A stretch of DNA of 64,000 nt from Flagellimonas zhangzhouensis (lineage in GTDB: Bacteria > Bacteroidota > Bacteroidia > Flavobacteriales > Flavobacteriaceae): contig NZ_FNKI01000001.1 in assembly GCF_900102925.1 (NCBI RefSeq), positions 744,001-808,000 of the forward strand, in the 5' to 3' direction. Shown piece by piece: positions 18,249 through 25,988 of the stretch. Numbering within the stretch: position 1 is the first letter of the stretch; each line of letters starts with the position of its first letter. A program made the position numbers and the translations under genes. The notes under the pieces are model-generated. The model ran no database searches, was not told where the DNA came from, and saw only the letters and a program-made list of their open reading frames with translations.

Positions 18249-19501
18249 TTGGAATGGGGTTCTAACTGAAAGACTTTCTGAATAAGTTCCAAGCTATCCT
18301 CGGTATCCACTTCCGAACTCTTTAGGTGATTGGCAAATTGCTTGGTGATTTTTTGAATGATGCGGTCGGAGATGATTTCGGCCTGCATTTGGTCGAAACC
18401 TTCAATTTTTTTGGTTTGAAAGTCGATTTCTTCCACCTTCATGGTGTTCAATTTCTCTTTTAAAGCATTGATCACTGGTGCAAATTTTCGGGTTTCCAAC
18501 CATTTTAGAAACTCTTTTTTCACCTTTTCATTAATTGCTTCGGCTTTTGGAACGTATTCTTTTCTTTTGGCCAAGGTTTCATCCGTAATCTGTGAAAGTT
18601 GATCCAAGTGAATCACGGTCACATTATCCAAATCCTTTACATCGTCCGAAACATTTTTGGGAACGGAAAGGTCCAAAATCAATAATGGTTTTTTAGGGTA
18701 AATCAAAGCTTTGGAAACCGTAGGCAATTGGGCGCCTGTGGCCACCACCAAAATATCCGCTTTTCGAATTTCGGATTGCAGATCACCGTAATCTTTCACG
18801 GTCAGTTTAAACTTTCCAGCGATATCCTCGGCTTTTTCGCGAGTTCTATTGATTAAAGTGATATGTGAATTATTGGAATGCTTTACTAGATTTTCACAAG
18901 TGTTTCGTCCAATTTTACCAGTTCCAAACAACAAAATGTTCTTTTCGGAAATATCAGGAACATTGTCCAAAATATATTTTACAGAAGCAAAAGCAACAGA
19001 AGTGGCACCTGAAGAAAGTTCAGTTTCGTTTTTGATTCGTTTACTGGCCTGAATCACAGAATTGCATAAACGCTCCAAGAACGGATTGGCCATTTCCTGT
19101 TTTTTAGCTCGGTAAAAACCTTGTTTAATTTGACTGATGATTTCAAAATCACCTAAGATTTGACTGTCCAAACCAGTTCCAACCTTGAACATATGCGAAA
19201 TGGCATCGTGGTTTTTATACACGTAGGCCACTTCCTGAAATTCTTCAACGGTACCTTGGGTTTGGTCGCAAAGAAGTTTGATGAGTTGGTAAGGGTGTTG
19301 TGCAAAACCGTAAAGTTCAGTTCGGTTGCATGTAGATATGGCCAAAAGCCCATCCACCCCAATTTCCTTTGCCTTGTCCATAATATGGTCAATGCCCGGA
19401 ACATCCAGACTGAACTTTCCTCTCACCTCTGCATCTGCCTTCTTGTAACTTAACCCAATGGCGTAGAAGGAATTATGTTTTGAAATATGGTAGTTCCTCA
19501 T
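18245..19501 (-). CDS. hemA: glutamyl-tRNA reductase
   Basis: 418 aa. First committed step: reduces glutamyl-tRNA to glutamate-1-semialdehyde with NADPH. The catalytic Cys is in STCNRTELYGF (~59), GLDSQILGDFEI (~110) is the conserved substrate loop, and GTGKIGRNTCENL (~180) is the NADPH-binding Rossmann loop; a helical dimerisation domain follows. The start is ATG 19501 rather than the upstream GTG 19520-19522, because the exact -7 promoter element overlaps that GTG. First gene of the heme cluster, divergent from an AraC regulator. The partner hemL is not in the window. Confidence 0.96.
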   Translation of the reverse strand: MRNYHISKHNSFYAIGLSYKKADAEVRGKFSLDVPGIDHIMDKAKEIGVDGLLAISTCNRTELYGFAQHPYQLIKLLCDQTQGTVEEFQEVAYVYKNHDAISHMFKVGTGLDSQILGDFEIISQIKQGFYRAKKQEMANPFLERLCNSVIQASKRIKNETELSSGATSVAFASVKYILDNVPDISEKNILLFGTGKIGRNTCENLVKHSNNSHITLINRTREKAEDIAGKFKLTVKDYGDLQSEIRKADILVVATGAQLPTVSKALIYPKKPLLILDLSVPKNVSDDVKDLDNVTVIHLDQLSQITDETLAKRKEYVPKAEAINEKVKKEFLKWLETRKFAPVINALKEKLNTMKVEEIDFQTKKIEGFDQMQAEIISDRIIQKITKQFANHLKSSEVDTEDSLELIQKVFQLEPHSK

Positions 19502-19521
19502 AAAGGATTGTAATCGCGACA

Positions 19522-19529
19522 CAAAAGTA
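19522..19529 (-). promoter_or_regulatory. promoter -7 element TACTTTTG for the hemA cluster
   Basis: Exact TAnnTTTG on the minus strand, 20 nt upstream of the hemA ATG at 19501. It overlaps the first base of the in-frame GTG, so transcription should start inside or after that codon. No good -33 TTG is visible at the usual spacing. Confidence 0.6.
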
Positions 19530-19658
19530 ACAGGCTTAGGTATTAAAAAATAACGCTAGCGGTACTATAAATATCACCATTTGTATTTTCATTTTAAAAT
19601 TTGGGTTAAATTCGCCTTAGACATTGATTTTATTGATAAATTAGACACTACAAATCTT

Positions 19659-19679
19659 AATTTAGAGTCATTCTAAATT
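19659..19679. promoter_or_regulatory. inverted-repeat operator candidate, ATTTAGA-N5-TCTAAAT
   Basis: A perfect palindrome: AATTTAGA, five-base spacer GTCAT, TCTAAATT. Its right arm overlaps a -7-like TAAATTG, and it lies 32 bp before the AraC gene (19712) and about 130 bp from the hemA promoter. The layout resembles Fur/PerR/Irr-family boxes. The same half-site geometry occurs at the siderophore receptor (55337 and 55400). No T-run follows, so it is not a terminator. Confidence 0.55.
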
Positions 19680-19711
19680 GAATTTTTTAAAAAAATGATA
19701 TAGCTAAAAGC

Positions 19712-20590
19712 ATGGAAAATATCGCTCAAGGTTCGTACGATGAAATATTGGTGGAAGATGGAATTTATATTCTGAAAATCCAGAATGAATTCGACGAACC
19801 CAAACTCATTGAACGGGAAATCGACAGTACGCATATTCAATTTCATTTTTGTTTGAAAGGTAGATCTAGGTTTAATTTTAATGAGGGGAATTACTATTTG
19901 GAAGTGAATGAAGAAAACTCACTTTTGTTGTACAACACCCAAAAGGATTTGCCGCTGAACCTGATTGTTTCTCCAAAATCTTGGTTATTGTCCGTGGTAA
20001 TGACCATTCGAAAATTCCATTCGCTATTTTCCAATGAGGCCGATTATATTCCCTTTTTAAGTGATGACAACAAGGAGAAAAAGTATTACTCCCAAGAAAT
20101 GGTTTCCCCTGCAACTGCAGTAGTGCTGAGCCAGATGATGAACTATAACCTGCACCCATCCATTAAAAAATTGTACCTAAAGGGAAAGGTGTTCGAGTTG
20201 ATTTCACTTTATTTCAATAAAACCCAAGATGCAGATTTGGAACAATGTCCCTATTTGGCAGATGAGGATAACGTACGTCGTATAAAAATGGCCAAAGAAA
20301 TCATGATTTCCAGAATGGCCGAACCACCAACCTTGGCCGAACTCTCTCAAGAAGTGGGTTTGAGCTTGAAAAAACTAAAAGAGGGCTTTAAACAAATCTA
20401 CGGTGATTCGGTTTATGGGTTTTTGTTTGAATATAAAATGGAATATGCCAGAAAAATGTTGGAAACGGGCAAGCACAATGTGAACGAGGTTGGATTAAAA
20501 GTTGGATACAGTACGGCTAGTCATTTTATTTCCTCTTTTAAAAAGAAATTTGGCACCACACCGAAAAAATACTTGACCTCAAACGTCTAA
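19712..20590 (+). CDS. AraC-family transcriptional regulator (PchR-like)
   Basis: 292 aa. The N-terminal part (about 1-190) is a cupin-like sensory domain (HIQFHFCLKGRSRFNFNEGNYYL). The C-terminal part (~200-292) is a two-helix-turn-helix AraC domain: PTLAELSQEVGLSLKKLKEGF, then NVNEVGLKVGYSTASHFISSF and a KKKFGTTPKKYL end. The layout recalls PchR-type regulators that respond to siderophores or iron status; that is an analogy. It is divergent from hemA across a 210-bp gap holding the palindrome at 19659-19679, so both autoregulation and hemA control are plausible. Its TAA shares bases with the stop of the convergent DUF1460 gene. Confidence 0.88.
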   Translation: MENIAQGSYDEILVEDGIYILKIQNEFDEPKLIEREIDSTHIQFHFCLKGRSRFNFNEGNYYLEVNEENSLLLYNTQKDLPLNLIVSPKSWLLSVVMTIRKFHSLFSNEADYIPFLSDDNKEKKYYSQEMVSPATAVVLSQMMNYNLHPSIKKLYLKGKVFELISLYFNKTQDADLEQCPYLADEDNVRRIKMAKEIMISRMAEPPTLAELSQEVGLSLKKLKEGFKQIYGDSVYGFLFEYKMEYARKMLETGKHNVNEVGLKVGYSTASHFISSFKKKFGTTPKKYLTSNV

Positions 20591-21471
20591 AGGGATTTTA
20601 AAATTGGTCGGGTCACAATAATCCCAATATTGCTTTTGATGTTTTTGAGATAATCCGCCAAAGGAAGTTCGGAAATTTCTACTTCACCATTTTTGCTTGA
20701 AGCATGTAACAAATGCAGTCTTCCATCAGGTTGATGAATGGCGATTCCAGTGTGGGTCACATCCAAACCTTTTATGGAAGTGGCCAAGGCCAAGATATCT
20801 CCCGATTTAATAAGGTGTTCTTTACTTTCAATTTGGTTTTGGGGCAAATAACAAAGGTTCTCTTTGGCTATCTCTTTTTCAACTTTTTGCATAGCTTCAA
20901 AATTCGCATCGCTGGCTAAAAAAGGATACAAATTGCGGTGGGTACCCATAAAATTGATGGGCTTTTCCAGCTCCACACCACCTAATTCAGCAGTGATGTC
21001 TTTCACCAAACCTTTCTTTTCTTTGTTTCGAATCCATTCTGTAAAATAATGCAAACGTGATGGATAGCCAATTAAATTTCCATTTCTATACCGAACGGTT
21101 TCAAGATTGTTTGTGAAGTTTTCAAAATCTTTCTGTTGATTTTGGAGCATTAAACTAAAAGCCAGTACATTCTCCACAAAAGTAGTGCAATCCAAGCCCC
21201 CAAAGTTTACGACCAAGGTTTCTGTATCGCCAATTTCAAGCGTTTTTTCCACATAAGGAGTTCCGATAAAAGATTGACCTACCAAAGAAATCGTGTCACC
21301 CAAATTCGCTCCCTTTGTTTTTCCCAAGTCAACAATTTTGGTCTCAAAAAGGGATTTATCTTCTGGCGAGCAGGTGATTTGTTGGGCATATAAAGATAAT
21401 GAACAACCAAACAAAGTTAGGATTAATATAATTGATTTAAAACCCCAATTATCTAAGAGTGAAAATTTCAT
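20587..21471 (-). CDS. DUF1460 family protein (N-acetylmuramoyl-L-alanine amidase-like)
   Basis: 294 aa with a membrane/signal segment at residues ~12-30 (IILILTLFGCSLSLYAQ). The Cys in GGLDCTTFVENVLAF (~105) and the His in DVTHTGIAIHQPDGRLHLLHA (~250) fit an NlpC/P60-like Cys-His catalytic pair, as described for DUF1460 proteins that cleave peptidoglycan peptides. Periplasmic cell-wall turnover is the likely role. The start at 21471 was preferred: the longer start at 21507 puts extra charged residues ahead of the signal and overlaps the upstream gene more. Even so it overlaps the lipoprotein gene by 23 bp. Confidence 0.82.
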   Translation of the reverse strand: MKFSLLDNWGFKSIILILTLFGCSLSLYAQQITCSPEDKSLFETKIVDLGKTKGANLGDTISLVGQSFIGTPYVEKTLEIGDTETLVVNFGGLDCTTFVENVLAFSLMLQNQQKDFENFTNNLETVRYRNGNLIGYPSRLHYFTEWIRNKEKKGLVKDITAELGGVELEKPINFMGTHRNLYPFLASDANFEAMQKVEKEIAKENLCYLPQNQIESKEHLIKSGDILALATSIKGLDVTHTGIAIHQPDGRLHLLHASSKNGEVEISELPLADYLKNIKSNIGIIVTRPILKSL

Positions 21472-22780
21472 AGGAACTATAATATGTTTTCTGATCGGGT
21501 TGTACAAACTCTTGCTGTATTAAATCTGGATAGGTAATAAAATCTAAGTATAAACTAGTACCCTTGTGCTGCATATCTTGAATTCCCAAATTCGGATAAG
21601 ATTGTTGGATTTCTTGTGGAATTTCACCAATTTTTCCATAAAATTCTGGCCCGGAATACACATTCCAATTAGTCTTATATGGGCTATCATAGCTATCCCA
21701 ATTTGACCAAGACACATGTTTCATTTGATGATTTACGTTCGTTTCAAATTCATATTGATAAATGGAATTTTTGATTACTGTTCTAGTAGCATTTTTAGGA
21801 ATTGTTATTTCATCTGGTTTAGCCCCAAAACTTCGGTAATTGTAAACTACTGCTCCTAAATCAAACCATAATTCAGTTTTATATCTATCATAAGAATCCA
21901 AATAGCCAAATTTAAGAGGGTTTGTAAGAAGCAGTGGTTGAGAAAAAATCACATATAAAATTTGAATGCCACCACTCCTACTAAAAGGCTCATCTGATTC
22001 AAATGCTGTTACGTTGAATTGGTATGTGGGGTATTGACGATATTCAAAAGGGATATCTATCTCAACATAACTATCATATGATTTAAATTCTGAATAATCT
22101 ACAAACAAGTAATCTTCATGGGATACATTTTGAATAGTATAATATTTTAATTCATCATTGGAATCATAAAAAGAATAGTGAAGGTTATTATGTCTATATA
22201 TACCACAAAAGTTTTCAATGATATCTTCTGAATAAGGCCAGCCATGCTCATAAAAAGATAATCCATATTTATCCGAAATAGCACGATATTTTGGGGCTGG
22301 AGCGTTTTCTACAAAGATTTGAAAATAACCTTCTTGAACTCCTTTAATAGGCTCATTTACAGCTAGGGGTTCAGGGGTTTGTTTCCAAGTGGAACCAATT
22401 GAAATTTCTGGATAAGATTTAATAGTATGCTGCAGAACACCAGTTGGTTCAACAAAATAATTGAAAAAAGTTACAGTAAAGGTACTGGATAATTCATTAT
22501 CCAATTTGTCAAAGGTCAATAGATTACCTTCTTCATAAGGAGAAAAGTCTAATAAATTCCCCTCATCATCATGGATAATAATCCAATCATCGGACTCAGA
22601 GGTGTCCAGCAAAGCTTCAAAAGTAAAATAAGTAACCATTTTAGGTTCTTCCTCTTCAGGTGTTTCATTAGTAGGGTCTTCTTGGTTTGGGGTTTCTGGA
22701 TTAGGTTCTTGGGATTCACCCTTTGAGCACCCATTTAAAATAATAAGGCTGCCCAAGAGCATGGGGATTAGTTTTTTCAT
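21449..22780 (-). CDS. hypothetical lipoprotein with Pro/Glu-rich linker
   Basis: 443 aa. The lipoprotein signal is MKKLIPMLLGSLIILNGC, with Cys +1 followed by SKGES. Then comes a disordered Pro/Glu/Asn-rich linker (~22-50, repeats of NPETP, NETPEEEEP), typical of surface-tethered Bacteroidota lipoproteins. The remaining ~390 residues are rich in Tyr/Ser/Phe and look beta-structured. No family was recognised. Codons look more AT-rich than in the neighbouring genes, a weak hint of recent acquisition. It sits between mscS and the DUF1460 gene, overlapping the latter by 23 bp. An ATG two codons upstream (22786) is also possible. Confidence 0.7.
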   Translation of the reverse strand: MKKLIPMLLGSLIILNGCSKGESQEPNPETPNQEDPTNETPEEEEPKMVTYFTFEALLDTSESDDWIIIHDDEGNLLDFSPYEEGNLLTFDKLDNELSSTFTVTFFNYFVEPTGVLQHTIKSYPEISIGSTWKQTPEPLAVNEPIKGVQEGYFQIFVENAPAPKYRAISDKYGLSFYEHGWPYSEDIIENFCGIYRHNNLHYSFYDSNDELKYYTIQNVSHEDYLFVDYSEFKSYDSYVEIDIPFEYRQYPTYQFNVTAFESDEPFSRSGGIQILYVIFSQPLLLTNPLKFGYLDSYDRYKTELWFDLGAVVYNYRSFGAKPDEITIPKNATRTVIKNSIYQYEFETNVNHQMKHVSWSNWDSYDSPYKTNWNVYSGPEFYGKIGEIPQEIQQSYPNLGIQDMQHKGTSLYLDFITYPDLIQQEFVQPDQKTYYSSYEIFTLR

Positions 22781-22866
22781 GTACATAGTTTAGTTGCACT
22801 AAAGATAAAAATCCAAATGAATCAATAAAGAAATTTCTGTCAAACAACCGTTTAAGGGGATAAATT

Positions 22867-23940
22867 TTAACCCCCCTTATTGTTTTCTTTTTTTTGTTCA
22901 ACGGTTAATCGTGTGGTTCGTGCAATACTTTCTGGATAATTATCTTGAAGATATACTATCAATTTTTCTCGAACCAGTACCCTTAGGTCCCAAGCAGTCG
23001 GTGAATCTTTGGCGCTCATCAAACAGCGCACCTCCACATAATTGGGTTTGGTATCGGTTACTTGAAGTACATCCACCTTGCCATCCCACAAATCGGTACT
23101 TTTTAAAATGCGAGTTTGCTCTTCCCGAAGTTTATCAAAGGGAACGTTGTAATCCACATATAAAAACACGGTGCCCATCAAATCGGCCGAGGTCTTGGTC
23201 CAGTTTTGAAAAGGTTGGTTGATAAAATAGGGAGTTGGAACAATCAAGCGCCTTTTGTCCCAAATACTTACCACAACATAGGTCAGGGTAATTTCTTCGA
23301 TGCGTCCCCATTCTCCCTCAACAATCACTACATCATCCAATTTAATGGGTTGAGCAATAGCAATCTGAATACCTGCCAATATGGTCCCAATAAATTGTTG
23401 GGCCGAAAAACCGATGATGATACCCGCAACCCCTGCAGAGGCAAAAATACTGATGCCCACCTCACGAATTTCTTCAAAACTCATCAGCACAAACCCAACT
23501 CCGAGCAGAATAATGATGAAAATAAAAATGCGCTCCAGGATAGTAAATTGGGTATAAACCTTTCGGGCTTTCAGATTATCCGCAACCCCGATATCGTAAT
23601 TCTTGATGACAATTTTTTTAACGATTTTCAAAATCGCAATCATCAACCAAGCCATGGCCAGAATAAAAAGGATGGTGCTGGCTTTTCTAAACCAAAATCT
23701 TGCATCTTCCAAATTGAGAATATCCCGCAAGGCTTTCAATCTGAGCAAGACCGAAACAAATATCAACACCAAAGGAGTGGCCATACGTTTAAAGGCACTT
23801 TTGGGCAAAAGGTATTTTGGATTTTTCCCTAAACGTTTCAAAACCACCGATGTGGTCCAATAGAGAATAATAAGTACAAGGAGGGAAATTCCTAAATAGA
23901 TGAGAGATTCTTTGGAAACATTGTCGTAAAAACTATCCAT
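22867..23940 (-). CDS. mechanosensitive ion channel family protein (MscS-like)
   Basis: 357 aa. Four or five hydrophobic segments in the first ~190 residues are followed by the MscS pore helix and beta-domain: GIFASAGVAGIIIGFSAQQ-like (ISIFASAGVAGIIIGFSAQ, ~165), FIGTILAGIQIAIAQPIKLDD (~185), then VEGEWGRIEEITLTYVVVSIWDKRRLIVPTPYF (~210-240). It should release solutes on hypo-osmotic shock. It is longer at the N-terminus than E. coli MscS (286 aa), as in many YbdG/YnaI-type relatives. Divergent from hemH across 146 bp. Confidence 0.92.
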   Translation of the reverse strand: MDSFYDNVSKESLIYLGISLLVLIILYWTTSVVLKRLGKNPKYLLPKSAFKRMATPLVLIFVSVLLRLKALRDILNLEDARFWFRKASTILFILAMAWLMIAILKIVKKIVIKNYDIGVADNLKARKVYTQFTILERIFIFIIILLGVGFVLMSFEEIREVGISIFASAGVAGIIIGFSAQQFIGTILAGIQIAIAQPIKLDDVVIVEGEWGRIEEITLTYVVVSIWDKRRLIVPTPYFINQPFQNWTKTSADLMGTVFLYVDYNVPFDKLREEQTRILKSTDLWDGKVDVLQVTDTKPNYVEVRCLMSAKDSPTAWDLRVLVREKLIVYLQDNYPESIARTTRLTVEQKKENNKGG

Positions 23941-24041
23941 GTTCCCAAAAATAAGACAGAAAATTCAAGGAGAACAGAATGCTTAAACAAAATCGAGATT
24001 CATTATCCTGTCATAAGAAAGTATTTTGATGCGAAAAAGGT

Positions 24042-24053
24042 GAAGTCCACTTC
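24042..24053. promoter_or_regulatory. small inverted repeat GAAGTCCACTTC in the mscS-hemH gap
   Basis: GAAGT-CC-ACTTC is a 12-bp inverted repeat about 35 bp before the hemH start, just upstream of a -7-like TATTTTAG. It could be an operator for hemH, but it is short and could arise by chance. Confidence 0.3.
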
Positions 24054-24086
24054 GTGTTGTATTTTAGCGGCCTAAACTAAAAAACC

Positions 24087-25133
24087 GTGAAAAAAGGAGT
24101 TTTATTGGTCAATTTGGGGTCACCTGATAGCCCCACTGCAAAGGATGTTAAGCCCTATTTGGATGAATTTTTGATGGATGAACGTGTTATTGATGTGAAT
24201 CCTGTCCTCAGAAACATTATTGTTCGAGGCATCATCTTAAATACCCGACCTAAAAAGTCTGCAGAAGCCTATTCCAAAATTTGGTGGGAAGAGGGTTCCC
24301 CATTGATTGTGATTTCCGAGCGGTTTATGGAAAAGGTGAAGCAACACACTGAACTTCCCATTGCTTTGGGCATGCGATATGGTTCCATGACCATTAAAAA
24401 TGCGTTGCAGGAACTGAAAGATCAGGGCGTTGATGAGGTTTTCTTGGTGCCCTTATATCCACATTACGCAATGTCGTCCTACGAAACTGTGGTGGTAAAA
24501 GTGTTGGAAGTGCAAAAACAAGATTTTCCAGAAATGGAAATCACCACGCTTCCAGCTTTTTACAGCAATCCAGAATATGTGAAAATACTTTCAGATAGTA
24601 TTGCCGAGGGGTTAAAGGATTTTGATTACGATCACATTTTGTTTTCTTATCACGGAATTCCTGAACGACACATTAAAAAATCAGATCCAACCAAGTTCCA
24701 TTGCCAATTGAATGGAGCTTGTTGCAAAATAAATTCTGTCGCACATCACACATGCTACAGACACCAATGTTATGACACCACCGAATTGGTGAAAAAGCAA
24801 TTGGGATTGCCCGAGGATAAGGTAAGCACATCTTTCCAATCTAGACTAGGTAGCGACCCATGGTTGCAACCTTTTACCGATAAAGAATTTGAACGTTTGG
24901 GGCAAGAGGGCGTTAAAAAATTGGCCGTCATCACCCCAGCTTTCGTGAGTGATTGTTTGGAAACTTTGGAAGAGATTGCGATGGAGGGCAAACATCAGTT
25001 CCAAGAAGCAGGGGGAGGAGATTACATTCATATTCCATGTTTGAACGATCGTGATGACTGGGCCCAATTGATGGCCAAATGGATCAACGAATGGGAAAAA
25101 AGCAGTGTGTTGCCCGAATACAACATTCAATAA
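24087..25133 (+). CDS. hemH: ferrochelatase
   Basis: 348 aa. Inserts Fe2+ into protoporphyrin IX, the last step of heme synthesis. KKGVLLVNLGSPDSPTAKDVKPYL at the start is the family signature; the catalytic His is in LFSYHGIPERH (~190) and the Glu in PAFVSDCLETLEEI (~290). An internal Cys-rich insert at ~203-230 (HCQLNGACCKINSVAHHTC, then HQC) is reminiscent of the internal [2Fe-2S] ligands of some bacterial ferrochelatases. The start codon is GTG. It is 21 bp before the DUF3050 gene, away from the main heme cluster. Confidence 0.96.
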   Translation: MKKGVLLVNLGSPDSPTAKDVKPYLDEFLMDERVIDVNPVLRNIIVRGIILNTRPKKSAEAYSKIWWEEGSPLIVISERFMEKVKQHTELPIALGMRYGSMTIKNALQELKDQGVDEVFLVPLYPHYAMSSYETVVVKVLEVQKQDFPEMEITTLPAFYSNPEYVKILSDSIAEGLKDFDYDHILFSYHGIPERHIKKSDPTKFHCQLNGACCKINSVAHHTCYRHQCYDTTELVKKQLGLPEDKVSTSFQSRLGSDPWLQPFTDKEFERLGQEGVKKLAVITPAFVSDCLETLEEIAMEGKHQFQEAGGGDYIHIPCLNDRDDWAQLMAKWINEWEKSSVLPEYNIQ

Positions 25134-25154
25134 AAGTTGACAGAAAAGAGCGCT

Positions 25155-25946
25155 ATGCAAATTGAAAAACTAGAGAATACACTCCTACCTTACAGAGAAC
25201 AACTAAAAAATCACCCACTTTACGCACAATTGGATTCCGTTGAGGACATCAAAATCTTTATGGAAAGCCATGTGTATGCTGTTTGGGATTTCATGTCGTT
25301 GTTGAAAGCATTGCAACAAAACCTGACCTGTGTAGGTTTGCCTTGGCATCCTGCGAGCGATACTGCCGTAGCACGATTCATTAATGAAATTGTGTTGGAA
25401 GAGGAAACCGATTTTAATGAGTTGGGAGAGCCGAAAAGCCATTTTGAGATGTATTTGGATGCCATGAAAGAGGTGGATGCCAATACAGAAAAAGTAACTC
25501 AAACCATTGCTGGTTTTACCAATTTGAAGCAGATTTCTCAGCAAATTGAATCGGCTGATTTGAATCAAGCTGAAAAAAACTTTCTTCAGTTTACATTTGA
25601 AGTCATCAATACCCAACAAGCGCACATCATTGCCTCTGCCTTTACATTTGGTCGGGAAGATTTGATTCCCGATATGTTCTTGAGTATCATTGAGCAATCA
25701 GGAGAGGATGGTCCAAGCAAGTACAAAAAGTTGGAGTATTACCTCAAAAGGCACATCGAATTGGATGGTGATGAGCATGGTCCATTAGCTCTGCGCATGA
25801 TCAAAGCACTTTGTGGTTCAGACAATCAAAAATGGAATGATGTTACTGAATACAGCAAAAAAGCATTGCAATACCGCATTGAACTTTGGGACAGCATTGC
25901 CAAAAAACTGACCGAGAATAAGGGAAGTTTGGTGGATGCGTTGTAG
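25155..25946 (+). CDS. DUF3050 family protein, heme-oxygenase-like fold suspected
   Basis: 263 aa, helical throughout, no signal peptide. The strongest motif is HIELDGDEHGP near residues 200-210, giving H200-x3-D204-x3-H208. Another conserved-looking block, ELGEPKSHFEMY, places E89 and H96 seven residues apart. This recalls the metal ligands of heme-oxygenase-like diiron oxidases; I recall DUF3050 being grouped with that fold, unverified here. ATG 25155 was chosen over the upstream TTG at 25137. The gene starts 21 bp after hemH, so it is probably co-transcribed; a role in heme or iron chemistry is inference only. Confidence 0.75.
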   Translation: MQIEKLENTLLPYREQLKNHPLYAQLDSVEDIKIFMESHVYAVWDFMSLLKALQQNLTCVGLPWHPASDTAVARFINEIVLEEETDFNELGEPKSHFEMYLDAMKEVDANTEKVTQTIAGFTNLKQISQQIESADLNQAEKNFLQFTFEVINTQQAHIIASAFTFGREDLIPDMFLSIIEQSGEDGPSKYKKLEYYLKRHIELDGDEHGPLALRMIKALCGSDNQKWNDVTEYSKKALQYRIELWDSIAKKLTENKGSLVDAL

Positions 25947-25988
25947 CTTTGGGTTGTTCCATTTAGAATACCAAAGAATACCCTAGGC

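Noticed and set aside
19659..19679. Palindrome as a transcription terminator
   Set aside because: No T-run follows on either strand, no gene ends nearby, and it lies between two divergent starts.
21449..22780. AT-rich lipoprotein gene as part of a genomic island
   Set aside because: Only one gene looks different and there are no flanking direct repeats, tRNA or integrase; noted as a weak hint only.
24042..24053. GAAGTCCACTTC as a firm hemH operator
   Set aside because: Twelve bases with short arms and no second copy found; listed only as a low-confidence site.
25948..25976. CTTTGG...CCAAAG stem after the DUF3050 gene
   Set aside because: Six base pairs with a 17-base loop and no T-run; likely chance.
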